Shown here piece by piece: positions 7,720-18,833 of a DNA stretch of 64,000 nucleotides. The position numbers and the translations under genes were made by a program. Position 1 is the first letter of the stretch; each line of letters begins with the position of its first letter. The notes beneath the pieces are model-generated. The model saw only the letters and a list, made by a program, of their open reading frames with translations, was not told where the DNA came from and did not search any database. Source of the DNA: Mycobacterium shigaense (GTDB lineage Bacteria; Actinomycetota; Actinomycetes; Mycobacteriales; Mycobacteriaceae); NCBI RefSeq assembly GCF_002356315.1, contig NZ_AP018164.1, forward strand, positions 4,898,001 to 4,962,000. The letters run 5' to 3'.

Positions 7720-9336
7720 TCAGGCCTTGGCGATGTTCTCGTAGTCGGGCATGCCGTTCCAGGTGACGTGCACGTTGCTCACGTGCGTGGACCATCCGAC
7801 CACACTGATGTAGTACCACAGCGGCACGGCCGGCATGTCGTGCAACAGGATTCGCTGGGCGACGTTGACCAACAGATCTGCCTCGTGCAGGTCGGGCGCA
7901 GCCTCGGCCGTCGCCAACGCCGCGTCGAACTCCGGGTTGGAGTAGCCGACGTCGTTGGAGCCGGCCCCGGTGGCATATAGCGGCGCGAGGAATTCGATCA
8001 TCGACGGGTAGTCGCCAATCCAGCCGGCGCGGAAGGCGGTGTCGATGGTGCGGCTGGTGATCTGTGTCCGAAAGCCGGCGAAGGTCGGTTGCGGCGCGCC
8101 CACCGCATCGATGCCCAGCACGTTCTTGATGCTGTTGGCCACGGCGTCCACCCACTCCTGGTGACCGCTGTCGGCGTTGTAGGCGATTGCGTAGCGCCCG
8201 CGCCACGGCGCGATCACGTTGGCCTGCGCCCACAATTGCCTGGCCCGATCGGGATTGAAATTTAATGCCTCATTGCCCGGAATGTGCGGATCGAAGCCGG
8301 GCAGCGACGATGCCGTGAAATCTATTGCTGGACTCCGGGTTTCGTTGAATATCTGCTTGCAGATCTGCGGACGGTTGATGGCGGCGGACAACGCCAACCG
8401 GCGGAGCCGGCCCTCCTCGCCCCCGAAATGCGGCAGCCGCAGCGGCGTGTCGAGCGACTGGCTGACCGCGACCGGCCCGCTGGCCGCGTTGTCGCCGAGG
8501 TCACGCTTGTAGATCGTCAGTGCGCTCGACGGAATGGTGTCCAGCACATCGAGATTGCCGGACAGCAGATCGGCGTAGGCAGTGTCCAGGTTGGCGTAGA
8601 ACTCGAACCGTAAGCCCTTGTTGTGCGGTTTGCGGTTGCCGTGATAGCCGGGGTTGGGTTTCAGGTCGATCTTGACATTATGTTCCCAGGCCGGCGCGTC
8701 GGGACCGTCGGCCAGCTGATAGGGACCGTTGCCGACCGGGTTGCGACCGAACGCCGCCATATCGCGAAATGCGTTGGCCGGCATGGGATAGAATGCGGTG
8801 TGGCCCAGGCGCAGAGCGAAGTCGACGGTGGGTGCTCGCAGGCGCACGGTGAACTCGAGGTCGTTGACGACACGTAGCCCGGACATGGTGGTCCGCGTCG
8901 GGGCGGGTCCGGCGACGTCGTCGAAGCCGTCAATCGGGCTGAAGAAGTCTTGCTGCAGTTGGGCATTGGTGCTCAGCGCTCCGTAGTTCCACGCGTCGAC
9001 GAACGAGTGAGCCGTGACCGCCGAACCGTCGGTGAACGTCCAGCCCGGTTTGAGGACGATCCGGTAGTTGACGTTGTCGGTGGTCTGCACCGACTGCGCG
9101 ACCTCCGGTGCCGGCTTGCCGGCGGCGTCGTAGGACACCAGGCCGGCGAACAACCGGTCGAGGATCCGGCCGCCCAGGCTGTCGTTGGTGCCGGTGGGAA
9201 TCAACGGGTTGGGCGGCTCGCCGCCGTTGACCACCACCACGTCGGGGCTGAGCATCCCGCCGCCACACCCGGCCAGCGCCGGCACCGCGAGCACGACGGC
9301 GGCCAGCGATGCGCGCGCGGCCCGCATCCAACGCAT
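7720..9336 (-). CDS. dppA: DppA, peptide-binding lipoprotein of the ABC transporter
   Basis: 538 residues from ATG 9336. A lipoprotein signal peptide (MRWMRAARASLAAVVLAV...) ends in the lipobox LAGC, so the protein would be lipid-anchored outside the membrane. The body is an SBP-family-5 peptide-binding domain. Longer open frames exist upstream to 9852, but they run through the divergent gene and lack family sequence. The length agrees with Rv3666c (541 aa). It captures oligopeptides for DppBCD. It is first in the operon; the 99-base gap to the divergent gene at 9436 should hold both promoters, though I see no clear hexamers. Confidence 0.94.
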   Translation of the reverse strand: MRWMRAARASLAAVVLAVPALAGCGGGMLSPDVVVVNGGEPPNPLIPTGTNDSLGGRILDRLFAGLVSYDAAGKPAPEVAQSVQTTDNVNYRIVLKPGWTFTDGSAVTAHSFVDAWNYGALSTNAQLQQDFFSPIDGFDDVAGPAPTRTTMSGLRVVNDLEFTVRLRAPTVDFALRLGHTAFYPMPANAFRDMAAFGRNPVGNGPYQLADGPDAPAWEHNVKIDLKPNPGYHGNRKPHNKGLRFEFYANLDTAYADLLSGNLDVLDTIPSSALTIYKRDLGDNAASGPVAVSQSLDTPLRLPHFGGEEGRLRRLALSAAINRPQICKQIFNETRSPAIDFTASSLPGFDPHIPGNEALNFNPDRARQLWAQANVIAPWRGRYAIAYNADSGHQEWVDAVANSIKNVLGIDAVGAPQPTFAGFRTQITSRTIDTAFRAGWIGDYPSMIEFLAPLYATGAGSNDVGYSNPEFDAALATAEAAPDLHEADLLVNVAQRILLHDMPAVPLWYYISVVGWSTHVSNVHVTWNGMPDYENIAKA

Positions 9337-9435
9337 GACAGCGACCTTAGGGCCTGCGCGCGCACCGACCGCGCAGGGCCGCTGCGCGGCGCGGGTGAAG
9401 TGCGCCGGCAGGCGGCTGCGACCTAGGATTTCGCC

Positions 9436-10242
9436 ATGGGGGTTACGGTTCTCGCTGCGGGCGATGCCGGTTACGTGGCCGGCGAGTTGGCCTTCGACTT
9501 CGGCGTTCCACTGATCGGGTTGGTCTGCCTGATCATCGGTGTGTGGGGTCGCGCACGCAACCGTCGCCAACCGCGGCTGGCCTACCCACCGCCGGGACCG
9601 CCGCCGTGGGGGTACCCGGGCGCCGGATACCCGGGGCCCGGGTACCCGCCTCGGCCGTACCCCGGGTATCCGCCCTATCCGCCACCGCCGCGCCCTACTG
9701 GCAATTCGGGCACCGCGCTCATCATCATCGGGGCGGTGTTGCTGACGTTCGGAATCGTCGGCAACGTCGTCCGAGTAGCCGGGGACATGGCCGGCAAGTC
9801 GCTCCGCGGCGCGACGGACACCTCGATACAGGTGGGCGAGTGCATCACCCAAAAGGACTATGCCGCACAGTTGTTCAGCTCACGGCCGGCAAACGACTGC
9901 GGCAACCCGGCAAACGTCGATGAACTCGCGTACAAAGGCGGTGCTTCGGCGACGTGCCCGGACGGCAAGCGCGAGCACTCCACCTATGACCACTATTCCG
10001 ACGGCTCCACCATCCTGTGTTTTTCGCTCAACCTCAAACAGGGCCAGTGCTACAGGTTGGAGGGCGACATCCAAAGTCCGCGAGTGCGCCTGGCCGACTG
10101 CAATGACGTCGCGCCCGGGCTGATCAAAGTCGTCCAGCGCATCGACGGGAGCACGGACAAGACGCGGTGCCCGGCGGAGACCAGCGGGGGCAGCTATCCC
10201 ACTCCCCCGGTCGTTTACTGCTTGGCGAAGGTCAGCCCCTAG
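9436..10242 (+). CDS. Proline-rich membrane protein with an extracytoplasmic Cys-containing domain
   Basis: 268 residues. A hydrophobic stretch (VPLIGLVCLIIGVWG) is followed by a Pro/Gly/Tyr-rich linker of WGYPGAGYPGPGYPP type and a second transmembrane helix (ALIIIGAVLLTFGIVGNVV). A C-terminal domain of about 150 residues contains seven or so cysteines and probably sits outside the membrane with disulfides. I recognise no catalytic motif. Similar layouts occur in mycobacterial DUF4190/septum-type proteins, but I cannot assign a family. It is divergent from dppA, and its TAG touches the convergent neighbour's stop directly (10242/10243). Confidence 0.8.
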   Translation: MGVTVLAAGDAGYVAGELAFDFGVPLIGLVCLIIGVWGRARNRRQPRLAYPPPGPPPWGYPGAGYPGPGYPPRPYPGYPPYPPPPRPTGNSGTALIIIGAVLLTFGIVGNVVRVAGDMAGKSLRGATDTSIQVGECITQKDYAAQLFSSRPANDCGNPANVDELAYKGGASATCPDGKREHSTYDHYSDGSTILCFSLNLKQGQCYRLEGDIQSPRVRLADCNDVAPGLIKVVQRIDGSTDKTRCPAETSGGSYPTPPVVYCLAKVSP

Positions 10243-10845
10243 CTATTGCACGACGGTGATGGGGTGCACCTGCAGTGTGCAGGCGTCGATGTCGGCGGGC
10301 ACGGTCAACACCACGTTGGTGTCGGGCGGATTGACGCGCAGCTCGGTGTAGGTGGGGCACGGGTTACCGCCGGCGTCGGTCGCCATGCCCTCCACGACGG
10401 CCTGCCCCTGCGACGAAATCGACAGGGTGACCACCGGCGGGGATTCGACGCCATTCGGCAATCCCCCCAGGTAGCCGCGCAGCGAGGGCTTGGCCTGAAT
10501 ATCCGGCCCGCCTGCCCCGGATTGAACGACGGGATAACCGGCGAGCGTGCACGGGTCCGCGCCGCCGGCGAGGCTGAACGTGAGCGTCACTGCCCGGTGC
10601 CCCACCGCCGCCTGCGTCGGCGATGCGCTGACGGCGACCTGCTCGCCCCGGCACGGCGTGGCCTGGTCGCCCGTCTCAATCGGCATGGCCCGGGCATGCG
10701 GTCCGAACATCGAGCCGACGGCGGCGTAACTCGTTGCGACAGCGGCAAAGCTGAGGAGCAGTCGGCGGGGCCCCGGCCCCTGACGTACCGGCACATCGGC
10801 AGTATGCGCCACGGCCGCATAATTTGGAGCCGGATTGCGACGCAT
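10243..10845 (-). CDS. Secreted DUF4232-type protein
   Basis: 200 residues from ATG 10845. A basic N-terminus (GPGPRRLL) leads into a hydrophobic signal-like segment (LLSFAAVATSYAAVGSMF). The mature domain starts with CRGEQVAVSASPTQAAVGHR and contains GADPCTLAGYPVVQ, typical of DUF4232 proteins, which are secreted or lipoprotein beta-sandwich domains of unknown role in actinobacteria. A longer frame to 11013 would run into the acs leader and is not convincing. It ends with no gap against the convergent gene. Confidence 0.78.
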   Translation of the reverse strand: MRRNPAPNYAAVAHTADVPVRQGPGPRRLLLSFAAVATSYAAVGSMFGPHARAMPIETGDQATPCRGEQVAVSASPTQAAVGHRAVTLTFSLAGGADPCTLAGYPVVQSGAGGPDIQAKPSLRGYLGGLPNGVESPPVVTLSISSQGQAVVEGMATDAGGNPCPTYTELRVNPPDTNVVLTVPADIDACTLQVHPITVVQ

Positions 10846-10933
10846 GGGCGAAGCGGTCAGGGCTAGGCTCACAGACGGTTGACGAGCGAGAACACCCGTC
10901 AAGCGGCAGAGCCTCGACCTAGGAGAGAAGCCA

Positions 10934-12904
<1,971 letters not shown>

Positions 12905-12905
12905 C

Positions 12906-13589
12906 TCAGACCGGTATCGGGACGAATCCCGCACCGGGCCGGTGCTTGGCGTTGATGTCGGCCAGGACCGCGTTGAACGACATCACCACCGCCGGAGTGT
13001 GCAGCGGAATGTACTTGATGATGCAGGTCGGCAGGTTGTCGCTGAACGCGCCGTGGATCATCCCGACCAGCAGATTGTCGACCGTCACCGGTCCCCCGGA
13101 GTCGCCGGGACGGCCACACACCTGCATGACGATGGTTCCCGGGTCCTGGCCGGGCCCCCAGGTGACCCCGCACGAGTTGCCCGTGGTGCGGCCCTGCTTG
13201 CAGGCGATCTGGCCGAACACCGGTTCGGGACCGACGCCGTTGATCACGAAGCCGTTGTAGTTGGCCACCGGCGCCACCTTGGCGGGATCGAATTTGATCA
13301 CCGCGTAGTCGAGTGCGTCGTTGCCGGCGACCATGACGCCCAGGACACCTCGACCTTCGGCGGCCTCGGCGGCGACCTGCGCGCCCGGCCCGCCGCAGTG
13401 CGCGGAGGTGAATCCGATCAGCTCGCCCGCGGCATCGCCGCCGATGGTCGTCAGCGTGCACATCGTGTCCCCGTTGATGACGATGCCGGCCCCGCCGCCC
13501 ATCGGGATCCGGTCGTCGGCAACGGCCCTGCCCGGGATGCCGTGCAGGACCAACAGCACGGCCACGAACCAGCGATGCGCCTTCCGCAA
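12906..13589 (-). CDS. Secreted trypsin-like serine protease (Rv3668c-like)
   Basis: 227 residues. An N-terminal signal peptide (WFVAVLLVLHGIPGRAVA) is followed by a chymotrypsin-fold protease. The triad can be seen as His in TSAHCGG, Asp in LDYAVIKF and Ser in RPGDSGGPV. Several cysteines (CTLT, AHCGG, IACK, NSCG, QVCGRP, TCII) suggest disulfides and export. Substrate unknown. It ends one base after acs on the opposite strand. It lies close to the periplasmic acid-resistance protease marP but is a separate transcription unit. Confidence 0.88.
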   Translation of the reverse strand: MRKAHRWFVAVLLVLHGIPGRAVADDRIPMGGGAGIVINGDTMCTLTTIGGDAAGELIGFTSAHCGGPGAQVAAEAAEGRGVLGVMVAGNDALDYAVIKFDPAKVAPVANYNGFVINGVGPEPVFGQIACKQGRTTGNSCGVTWGPGQDPGTIVMQVCGRPGDSGGPVTVDNLLVGMIHGAFSDNLPTCIIKYIPLHTPAVVMSFNAVLADINAKHRPGAGFVPIPV

Positions 13590-13762
13590 AGCGAAACTCC
13601 TGTCCGCTGGCCGAATGTCGAGGCAGCTGCGCCAGTCTAGATGATCATCGGAGCCGGTCCCGTGCTGTGCAAACGGGGTCGCCGGTGAAACGGCTGGCCT
13701 CGTCTGGCACCGCGGCGCATGGCAACATGAACCGCGACGACAGCGAACCGAGAGGACCGTCT

Positions 13763-14308
13763 GTGAGCAAGCCCGACCGCACCAACGGTGTGCCCAGCAC
13801 GCTGACCACGATTCCGTTGACCGACCCGCACGCCGGGGCCGCCGAGCCGTCGATCGGTGATCTGATCAAGGACGCGACCACCCAGGCGTCCACCCTGGTG
13901 CGCGCCGAGGTCGAGCTGGCCCGCGCCGAGATCGTCCGCGACATCAAGAAGGGGCTCACCGGCAGCGTGTTCTTCATCGCGGCTCTGGTGGTGCTGTTCT
14001 ACTCCACCTTCTTTTTCTTCTTCTTCCTCGCCGAGCTACTGGACAACTGGCTGTGGCGCTGGGTGGCCTTCCTGATCGTGTTCGCGATCATGGTCGTCGT
14101 GGGGGCGGTGCTGGGGCTGCTGGGCTATCTGAAGGTCCGCCGGATCCGGGGACCACGCGACACCATCGAGTCGGTCAAGGAGACCCGCACCGCGCTCACC
14201 CCGGGCCACGACAAGGCCGCGCCTGCCAAGCTCCCCGCGCCGCACGGCAGGCACGAGAAGCCCGACAGCGGCCCCGACGCTCCCGCCGCAGACCCCTCGG
14301 GGTGGTAG
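13763..14308 (+). CDS. Phage-holin-family / Holin-X membrane protein (Rv3669-like)
   Basis: 181 residues from GTG 13763, preceded by AGAGGA. An amphipathic helical region (TQASTLVRAEVELARAEIV) precedes two adjacent transmembrane helices (SVFFIAALVVLFYSTFFFFF and WVAFLIVFAIMVVVGAVLGL). A charged, Ala/Pro-rich cytoplasmic tail follows. This is the layout of the Actinobacterial Holin-X/DUF1469 family, which is not known to lyse cells despite the name. An upstream ATG at 13667 would add 32 non-conserved residues and was rejected. It is followed without gap by ephE, so the two form an operon. Confidence 0.85.
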   Translation: MSKPDRTNGVPSTLTTIPLTDPHAGAAEPSIGDLIKDATTQASTLVRAEVELARAEIVRDIKKGLTGSVFFIAALVVLFYSTFFFFFFLAELLDNWLWRWVAFLIVFAIMVVVGAVLGLLGYLKVRRIRGPRDTIESVKETRTALTPGHDKAAPAKLPAPHGRHEKPDSGPDAPAADPSGW

Positions 14309-15274
14309 ATGTCGGCGCCCGATCCGTCGGCGATCCGCATCGACGGGCCGTGGCGGCATCTGGACGTGCACGCCAACGGTATCCGCTTCCATGTCGTCGA
14401 GGCGCTGCCGGCTGACCACGACGCCACCACCCCGGCCACGTCGCGGCCCCTGGTCATCCTGCTGCACGGGTTCGGGTCCTTCTGGTGGTCCTGGCGTCAT
14501 CAGCTGCGCGGTCTGACCGGTGCGCGTGTGGTCGCGGTCGACCTGCGTGGCTACGGCGGTAGTGACAAGCCGCCCCGCGGTTACGACGCTTGGACTATGG
14601 CCGGTGATGCCGCCGGACTCATTCGCGCACTTGGTCATTCGTCCGCGACCCTAGTCGGTCACGCCGACGGCGGCTTGGCTTGCTGGACCGCGGCGCTGCT
14701 GCACTCTCGGCTGGTGCGCGGCATCGCGCTGGTCAGCTCACCGCACCCGGCCGCGCTGCGCCGCTCCGCGCTGACCCGCCGCGACCAGGGTTACGCGCTG
14801 TTGTCGACCCTGCTGCGCTATCAGCTGCCACTGTGGCCCGAACGCGTGCTGACCCGCGACAACGCGGCCGAGATCGAGCGCCTGGTCAGCAGCCGAAGCT
14901 GTGCTAAATGGGTTGCTTCCGAAGACTTTTCGCAGACCGTCGGCTACCTGCGGACCGCAATTCAGATCCCCGGCGCCGCGCACAGTGCGCTGGAGTATCA
15001 GCGCTGGGCAGTGCGCAGCCAACTGCGGGCCGAAGGCCATCGGTACATCAAATCGATGGCACAGCAGCTCGGTATGCCACTGCTGCACCTGCGCGGCGAC
15101 GCGGATCCCTATGTGCTGGCCGACCCGGTCGACCACAGCCAGCGCTACGCGCCCCAGGGGCGGTACCTATCCATCGCCGGTGCAGGACATTTCAGCCATG
15201 AAGAGGCGCCCGACGAGGTGAACAAGCACCTGATGCGGTTCCTCGAACAGGTGCACGGGCCGCGGGTCAGCTGA
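14309..15274 (+). CDS. ephE: EphE, alpha/beta hydrolase annotated as epoxide hydrolase
   Basis: 321 residues, alpha/beta-hydrolase fold. Oxyanion-hole motif HGFGSFWW is near residue 53. The nucleophile elbow LVGHADGG places Asp120 where serine hydrolases have Ser, and an Asp nucleophile is what epoxide hydrolases and dehalogenases use. The charge-relay His is in GAGHFSHEEAP near the end. The natural substrate is unknown. It starts directly after the stop of the holin-like gene and overlaps the convergent marP 3' end by 8 bases. In mycobacteria it precedes marP on the opposite strand, as here. Confidence 0.9.
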   Translation: MSAPDPSAIRIDGPWRHLDVHANGIRFHVVEALPADHDATTPATSRPLVILLHGFGSFWWSWRHQLRGLTGARVVAVDLRGYGGSDKPPRGYDAWTMAGDAAGLIRALGHSSATLVGHADGGLACWTAALLHSRLVRGIALVSSPHPAALRRSALTRRDQGYALLSTLLRYQLPLWPERVLTRDNAAEIERLVSSRSCAKWVASEDFSQTVGYLRTAIQIPGAAHSALEYQRWAVRSQLRAEGHRYIKSMAQQLGMPLLHLRGDADPYVLADPVDHSQRYAPQGRYLSIAGAGHFSHEEAPDEVNKHLMRFLEQVHGPRVS

Positions 15275-16469
15275 CGCAGACGCCCGTCGCCACCTGTTGC
15301 GTGTCACCGATTCTGGAGAGCTGACCGGCCACCTCGTCGGCGGTCAACACGAAACCGGTGTCGGGGTCGTCCACGGCAGCGCCGAAGACCACGCCAAGCA
15401 CATGACCGCTCATGTCGATCAGCGGACCACCCGAATTGCCCTGCTCCACATTGGCTCTGATGGTGTACACGTCGCGGGTGACCGGTGTCGGATCCCGGTA
15501 GATATCGGGACCGCTGAGCTTGATGGCCTCGCGGATGCGGGCCGGGGTCGCGGTGAAATTGCCGCCGCCCGGGTAGCCAAGCACCACGACGTTGGCACCG
15601 GTCTTCGCCTCGTTCTCGGCGAAGGCCAGCGGCTGCGGCGGCAGGTTCGGCACGGACAGGATCGCGATGTCGACAGACGGGTCGTAGGACACCACCGTCG
15701 CGTCCAGCGGGCTGCCGCTGGCGTAGATCTGCACGCTGCTGGACCCGGCCACCACATGCGCGTTGGTCATCACCCGATCGGGCGCGATCACAAACCCGCT
15801 GCCCTCCAACACTTTCTGGCAGCTGGGAGCGACGCTGCGCACCTTGACGACGCTGGGGGCGACGGAGGTGACGACGGGATTGTTGGCCAGGGCCGGATCC
15901 GGTGAGGCGACCGGGATCACCGGGGTGCGGCTGAAGGGTTCCAGCACCGCGGGCAGTCCGGAGGTGTTCAGCAGCGCCGAGAGTCGCTTGGGCACCGTCT
16001 TGAGCCACGGCGGGGCCACCTCGTTGACCCGGGCCAGCACCCGCGAACCCCGCACTGCCGCAGCAAGTTCGGGCTGATCCTTGGACTGGGTCAGCGGTGT
16101 GGCGAGCAGCCACGCCGCGGTCAGCACCACGACCAGCTGAACGCCCACGCCGATCACCGAGTCGACCGTGCGGATGACGCGGCTGTGGATCGCGCCGCGC
16201 ACGGCCCGTCCCAGCACCACGCCGGCGACCTCGCCGACGACGACGAGCGCCAGGATCAAAAACAGCGCGGTGAACAGCTTGGCGCGCGGGGCGGCGATGT
16301 GGCTCACGATGTGCGGCGCCAGCAGCACGCCCGCGATCGCGCCGAGCAGCACCCCGACAAACGAGAACAGCGAACCCATTGCGCCCGAGCGCCAACCGGA
16401 GATGGCCGCGATGAAGGCGACGGCCAGCACCGCCACGTCCAGCCACTGCGACGGCGTCATCGAATTCAT
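15267..16469 (-). CDS. marP: MarP, membrane-bound periplasmic serine protease for acid resistance
   Basis: 400 residues (Rv3671c is 397). Four N-terminal transmembrane helices lie within residues 10-125, followed by a periplasmic chymotrypsin-like protease. The triad is His238 (NAHVV), Asp267 (SVDIAI) and Ser346 (GNSGGPL), each offset by +3 from the M. tuberculosis enzyme. Cys217 and Cys398 match the conserved disulfide that ties the domain ends and responds to oxidation. In M. tuberculosis MarP keeps cytoplasmic pH during phagosomal acid stress and processes RipA. The start overlaps the Nudix gene's stop (ATGA), so the genes are coupled. Confidence 0.96.
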   Translation of the reverse strand: MNSMTPSQWLDVAVLAVAFIAAISGWRSGAMGSLFSFVGVLLGAIAGVLLAPHIVSHIAAPRAKLFTALFLILALVVVGEVAGVVLGRAVRGAIHSRVIRTVDSVIGVGVQLVVVLTAAWLLATPLTQSKDQPELAAAVRGSRVLARVNEVAPPWLKTVPKRLSALLNTSGLPAVLEPFSRTPVIPVASPDPALANNPVVTSVAPSVVKVRSVAPSCQKVLEGSGFVIAPDRVMTNAHVVAGSSSVQIYASGSPLDATVVSYDPSVDIAILSVPNLPPQPLAFAENEAKTGANVVVLGYPGGGNFTATPARIREAIKLSGPDIYRDPTPVTRDVYTIRANVEQGNSGGPLIDMSGHVLGVVFGAAVDDPDTGFVLTADEVAGQLSRIGDTQQVATGVCVS

Positions 16470-17272
16470 CGCGCGCCGCCGTGATCGCCGACCAGCTGCA
16501 TGGCCTCGTCCAGCTCACGCAGGTCGTCGGTGTCCCAGGGCTGCGCCCAGCCCGCGACGTCGAGAACGGCCGAGATCACCTGGCCAGTGAATCCCCACAC
16601 CAGCATCTGATTCAGCAGGAACGCCGGGCCGGCCCAGCGATGGCCGAGATCGCCGCGATACACCATCAGCCGATTGTCCGGATTGACGAAGGCGCGCACG
16701 GGAACCCGCGAGACGATCGCCGTCTCGGCCTCGTTGACGACGGACACCGGCCCGGGATCGGGCGAATACGCCAGCACCGGGACGACCTCGAACTGCGACG
16801 GCGCGATGAAGGTTCGCTCCATGGTGACCAGGGGATGCAGCCGGTCGACGTCGATTCCGGTCTCTTCGTTGGCTTCCCGCAGCGCGGTGGCGACGGGCCC
16901 GTCGTCGCCCGGGTCGGCTGCCCCGCCGGGGAACGCCGCCTGGCCCGCGTGGTGCCGTAGCGACGACGCACGCACGGTGAGCAGCAGGTCGGCCTCGTCG
17001 GGAACGCCGCCGCCGGCCGGTCCGGACTCCGGGCCCGAAAACAACACCAGCACAGCGGCCTCACGCTGGTTGCCGGCAGGCGAGGAGGCCGTGGTCCTGG
17101 CCGCGGTCACCATCTCCCACACGTCCGGCGGCAGCCGGCGGCGCAGCGCTTCGGGGATCTGTCCGACGTTGTCCACCAGCGGGCGCAGCCAGGACGGGCA
17201 GTCGTCTGTCAGAGGAACCCGCGCGCGGGTGGGGGTCCCTCCCGCGTGCGGGGACGTACCCCCAGCACTCAC
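16466..17272 (-). CDS. CoA-pyrophosphatase-type Nudix hydrolase (Rv3672c-like)
   Basis: 268 residues. The segment LLTVRASSLRHHAGQAAFPG matches the NuCoA signature (LLTxRSxxLRxHxGQVxFPGG) that precedes the Nudix box in coenzyme A diphosphatases. The Nudix box follows (ALREANEETGID), with its first Glu replaced by Asp-Asp. Predicted reaction: CoA or acyl-CoA to 4'-phosphopantetheine plus 3',5'-ADP. I chose GTG 17272 because a near-perfect ribosome site AAGGAGG (17278-17284) sits 5 bases upstream; the ATG at 17338 overlaps the preceding gene and lacks one. It belongs to the nth-thioredoxin-Nudix-marP minus-strand run. Confidence 0.87.
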   Translation of the reverse strand: MSAGGTSPHAGGTPTRARVPLTDDCPSWLRPLVDNVGQIPEALRRRLPPDVWEMVTAARTTASSPAGNQREAAVLVLFSGPESGPAGGGVPDEADLLLTVRASSLRHHAGQAAFPGGAADPGDDGPVATALREANEETGIDVDRLHPLVTMERTFIAPSQFEVVPVLAYSPDPGPVSVVNEAETAIVSRVPVRAFVNPDNRLMVYRGDLGHRWAGPAFLLNQMLVWGFTGQVISAVLDVAGWAQPWDTDDLRELDEAMQLVGDHGGAR

Positions 17273-17327
17273 CGGCGCCTCCTTGTCGGCTTCACCTGAC
17301 CAGCCTGTCCCGGGCCGCCGAGCTCGC

Positions 17328-17963
17328 TCAAAAGTCATGTCCGACCGCCGCCGCGATCTCGTCGGCAGTCGCGAAATCCCGCAGCAGCGTCTGCGCAACG
17401 CTACCGTCCGACCGCAGCACCACCGTCGCGGGCACCACATTTACGACCCGCAATGCGGCCGCGATCGAGCGCCGACCGTCCTGCAGGGTGGGCAGCCGAA
17501 CTCCCAGCTCGGCCAGCCGCAGCAACGCTGCCGTCTCGTTCTCGTCTTGGTGCACCGTCACCACCACGACGTCGGAACCGACCCGCCGCTGATACTCCGC
17601 CATCGCGGGCAGTTCGGCTGCGCACGGCGCGCACCAATAGGCCCACAGATTCAGCACCACGCGCCGCCCGGCCAGCGCGCGCGCCACGTCGACGGTCGAT
17701 CCGTCGGCGGCGCATTCGGCACTGACCCCGCGCAGCGCCGCGGGCCCGGCATCGGTCCGGGCGGCCGGGCACGGCGCCAGGTTCGCGCGGGCCCGCGCTC
17801 CGGCAAGCGCGGCGGGGGTGTCGGCGTCGCGGTGTTCCCGGTCGGCCGTTGGCCGCGAGCCGTCGGCCGGCTGACCGCTGTCGCGCAATTGGATCGCCAG
17901 CGCCGCGATCAGCGCTGCCACCACCGCCAGGATCGCGACAGTCCACCGGGTTCTGGAAGTCAC
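17328..17963 (-). CDS. Membrane-anchored thioredoxin-like (TlpA/ResA-type) protein (Rv3673c-like)
   Basis: 211 residues. A single N-terminal helix (WTVAILAVVAALIAALAI) is followed by an extracytoplasmic thioredoxin fold with active site WAYWCAPCAAELPAM (CxxC). Two further cysteines (LAPCPA and SAECAA) lie before it, as in ResA/CcsX-like proteins. Probable role: thiol-disulfide exchange on exported proteins. Next door to marP, whose protease domain depends on a disulfide, a partnership is plausible but only inferred. It lies 16 bases downstream of nth, in the same transcription unit. Confidence 0.88.
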   Translation of the reverse strand: MTSRTRWTVAILAVVAALIAALAIQLRDSGQPADGSRPTADREHRDADTPAALAGARARANLAPCPAARTDAGPAALRGVSAECAADGSTVDVARALAGRRVVLNLWAYWCAPCAAELPAMAEYQRRVGSDVVVVTVHQDENETAALLRLAELGVRLPTLQDGRRSIAAALRVVNVVPATVVLRSDGSVAQTLLRDFATADEIAAAVGHDF

Positions 17964-17979
17964 CCTCGGCGGCCCAGCG

Positions 17980-18777
17980 TTACAGCCCGACCAAAGCGAG
18001 TAGGTGCTCGGCTTCGGGTCCCTGCACCAGCGGCGCGGCCAGCAGCGGATCGGTGGGTCCCAGGCCGTACGACGGGCAGTCCTTGGCCAGCAGGCAGACC
18101 CCGCACGCGGGCTTGCGGGAGTGACACACCCGGCGTCCGTGGAAGATGACCCGGTGGCTGAGCAGGGTCCATTCCTTGCGCTCGATCAGCTCGCCAACCG
18201 CGTGTTCCACCTTGACCGGGTCCTCTTCGGTCGTCCATCCCCACCTGCGAACCAGTCGCCCAAAGTGGGTGTCGACGGTGATTCCGGGGACACCGAAGGC
18301 GTTGCCCAAGATGACGTTCGCGGTCTTGCGGCCCACCCCGGGCAGCGTCACGAGATCGGTCATGCCCGCGGGCACCTCGCCGTCGAACCGTTCGACCAGG
18401 GCTTGTCCCAGCCCGATGAGCGAGGCCGCCTTGTTACGAAAGAAGCCGGTGGGACGGATGAGTTCTTCCAGTTCGGACCGATCCGCCTGCGCGTAATCCA
18501 CCGCCGACCGATATCGCGCGAACAGCGCCGGCGTCGTCAGGTTCACCCGCTTGTCGGTGCTCTGCGCCGACAAAATGGTGGCGACCGTCAGCTCCAGCGG
18601 GGTGGTGAAATCCAGCTCGCAGTGGGCGTCCGGAAAAGCCTGCGCGAGTACGCGATTCATCCGGCGCGCCCGGCGCACCAAACCGACGCGAGTTTCTTTG
18701 GAGAAACGCCGGGCAATCGCGGGATCGGGCGTGGTCGACGTTGTTTTCGAGCGTCCAGACGCCTTTGCCGCTGTCAC
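17980..18777 (-). CDS. nth: Endonuclease III (DNA glycosylase/AP lyase)
   Basis: 265 residues. The helix-hairpin-helix LPGVGRKTAN carries the catalytic Lys, and VDTHFGRLVRR carries the catalytic Asp. The C-terminal CHSRKPACGVCLLAKDC gives the Cys-x6-Cys-x2-Cys-x5-Cys [4Fe-4S] cluster loop. The enzyme removes oxidised pyrimidines and nicks the abasic site in base-excision repair. The N-terminus has about 20 extra residues (KASGRSKTTSTTPD) compared with the 245-residue M. tuberculosis protein, so the true start could be downstream. It is first in the minus-strand run nth to marP. Confidence 0.95.
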   Translation of the reverse strand: MTAAKASGRSKTTSTTPDPAIARRFSKETRVGLVRRARRMNRVLAQAFPDAHCELDFTTPLELTVATILSAQSTDKRVNLTTPALFARYRSAVDYAQADRSELEELIRPTGFFRNKAASLIGLGQALVERFDGEVPAGMTDLVTLPGVGRKTANVILGNAFGVPGITVDTHFGRLVRRWGWTTEEDPVKVEHAVGELIERKEWTLLSHRVIFHGRRVCHSRKPACGVCLLAKDCPSYGLGPTDPLLAAPLVQGPEAEHLLALVGL

Positions 18778-18833
18778 CTACGACAGAGTACTGATTTCGT
18801 GATCTGGCTGAGACCCGGTGTTGATCGAAGACC

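Noticed and set aside
9337..9852. Long N-terminal extension of dppA (open frame up to 9852)
   Set aside because: It is the antisense of the divergent gene at 9436, and the real start at 9336 gives a proper lipoprotein signal.
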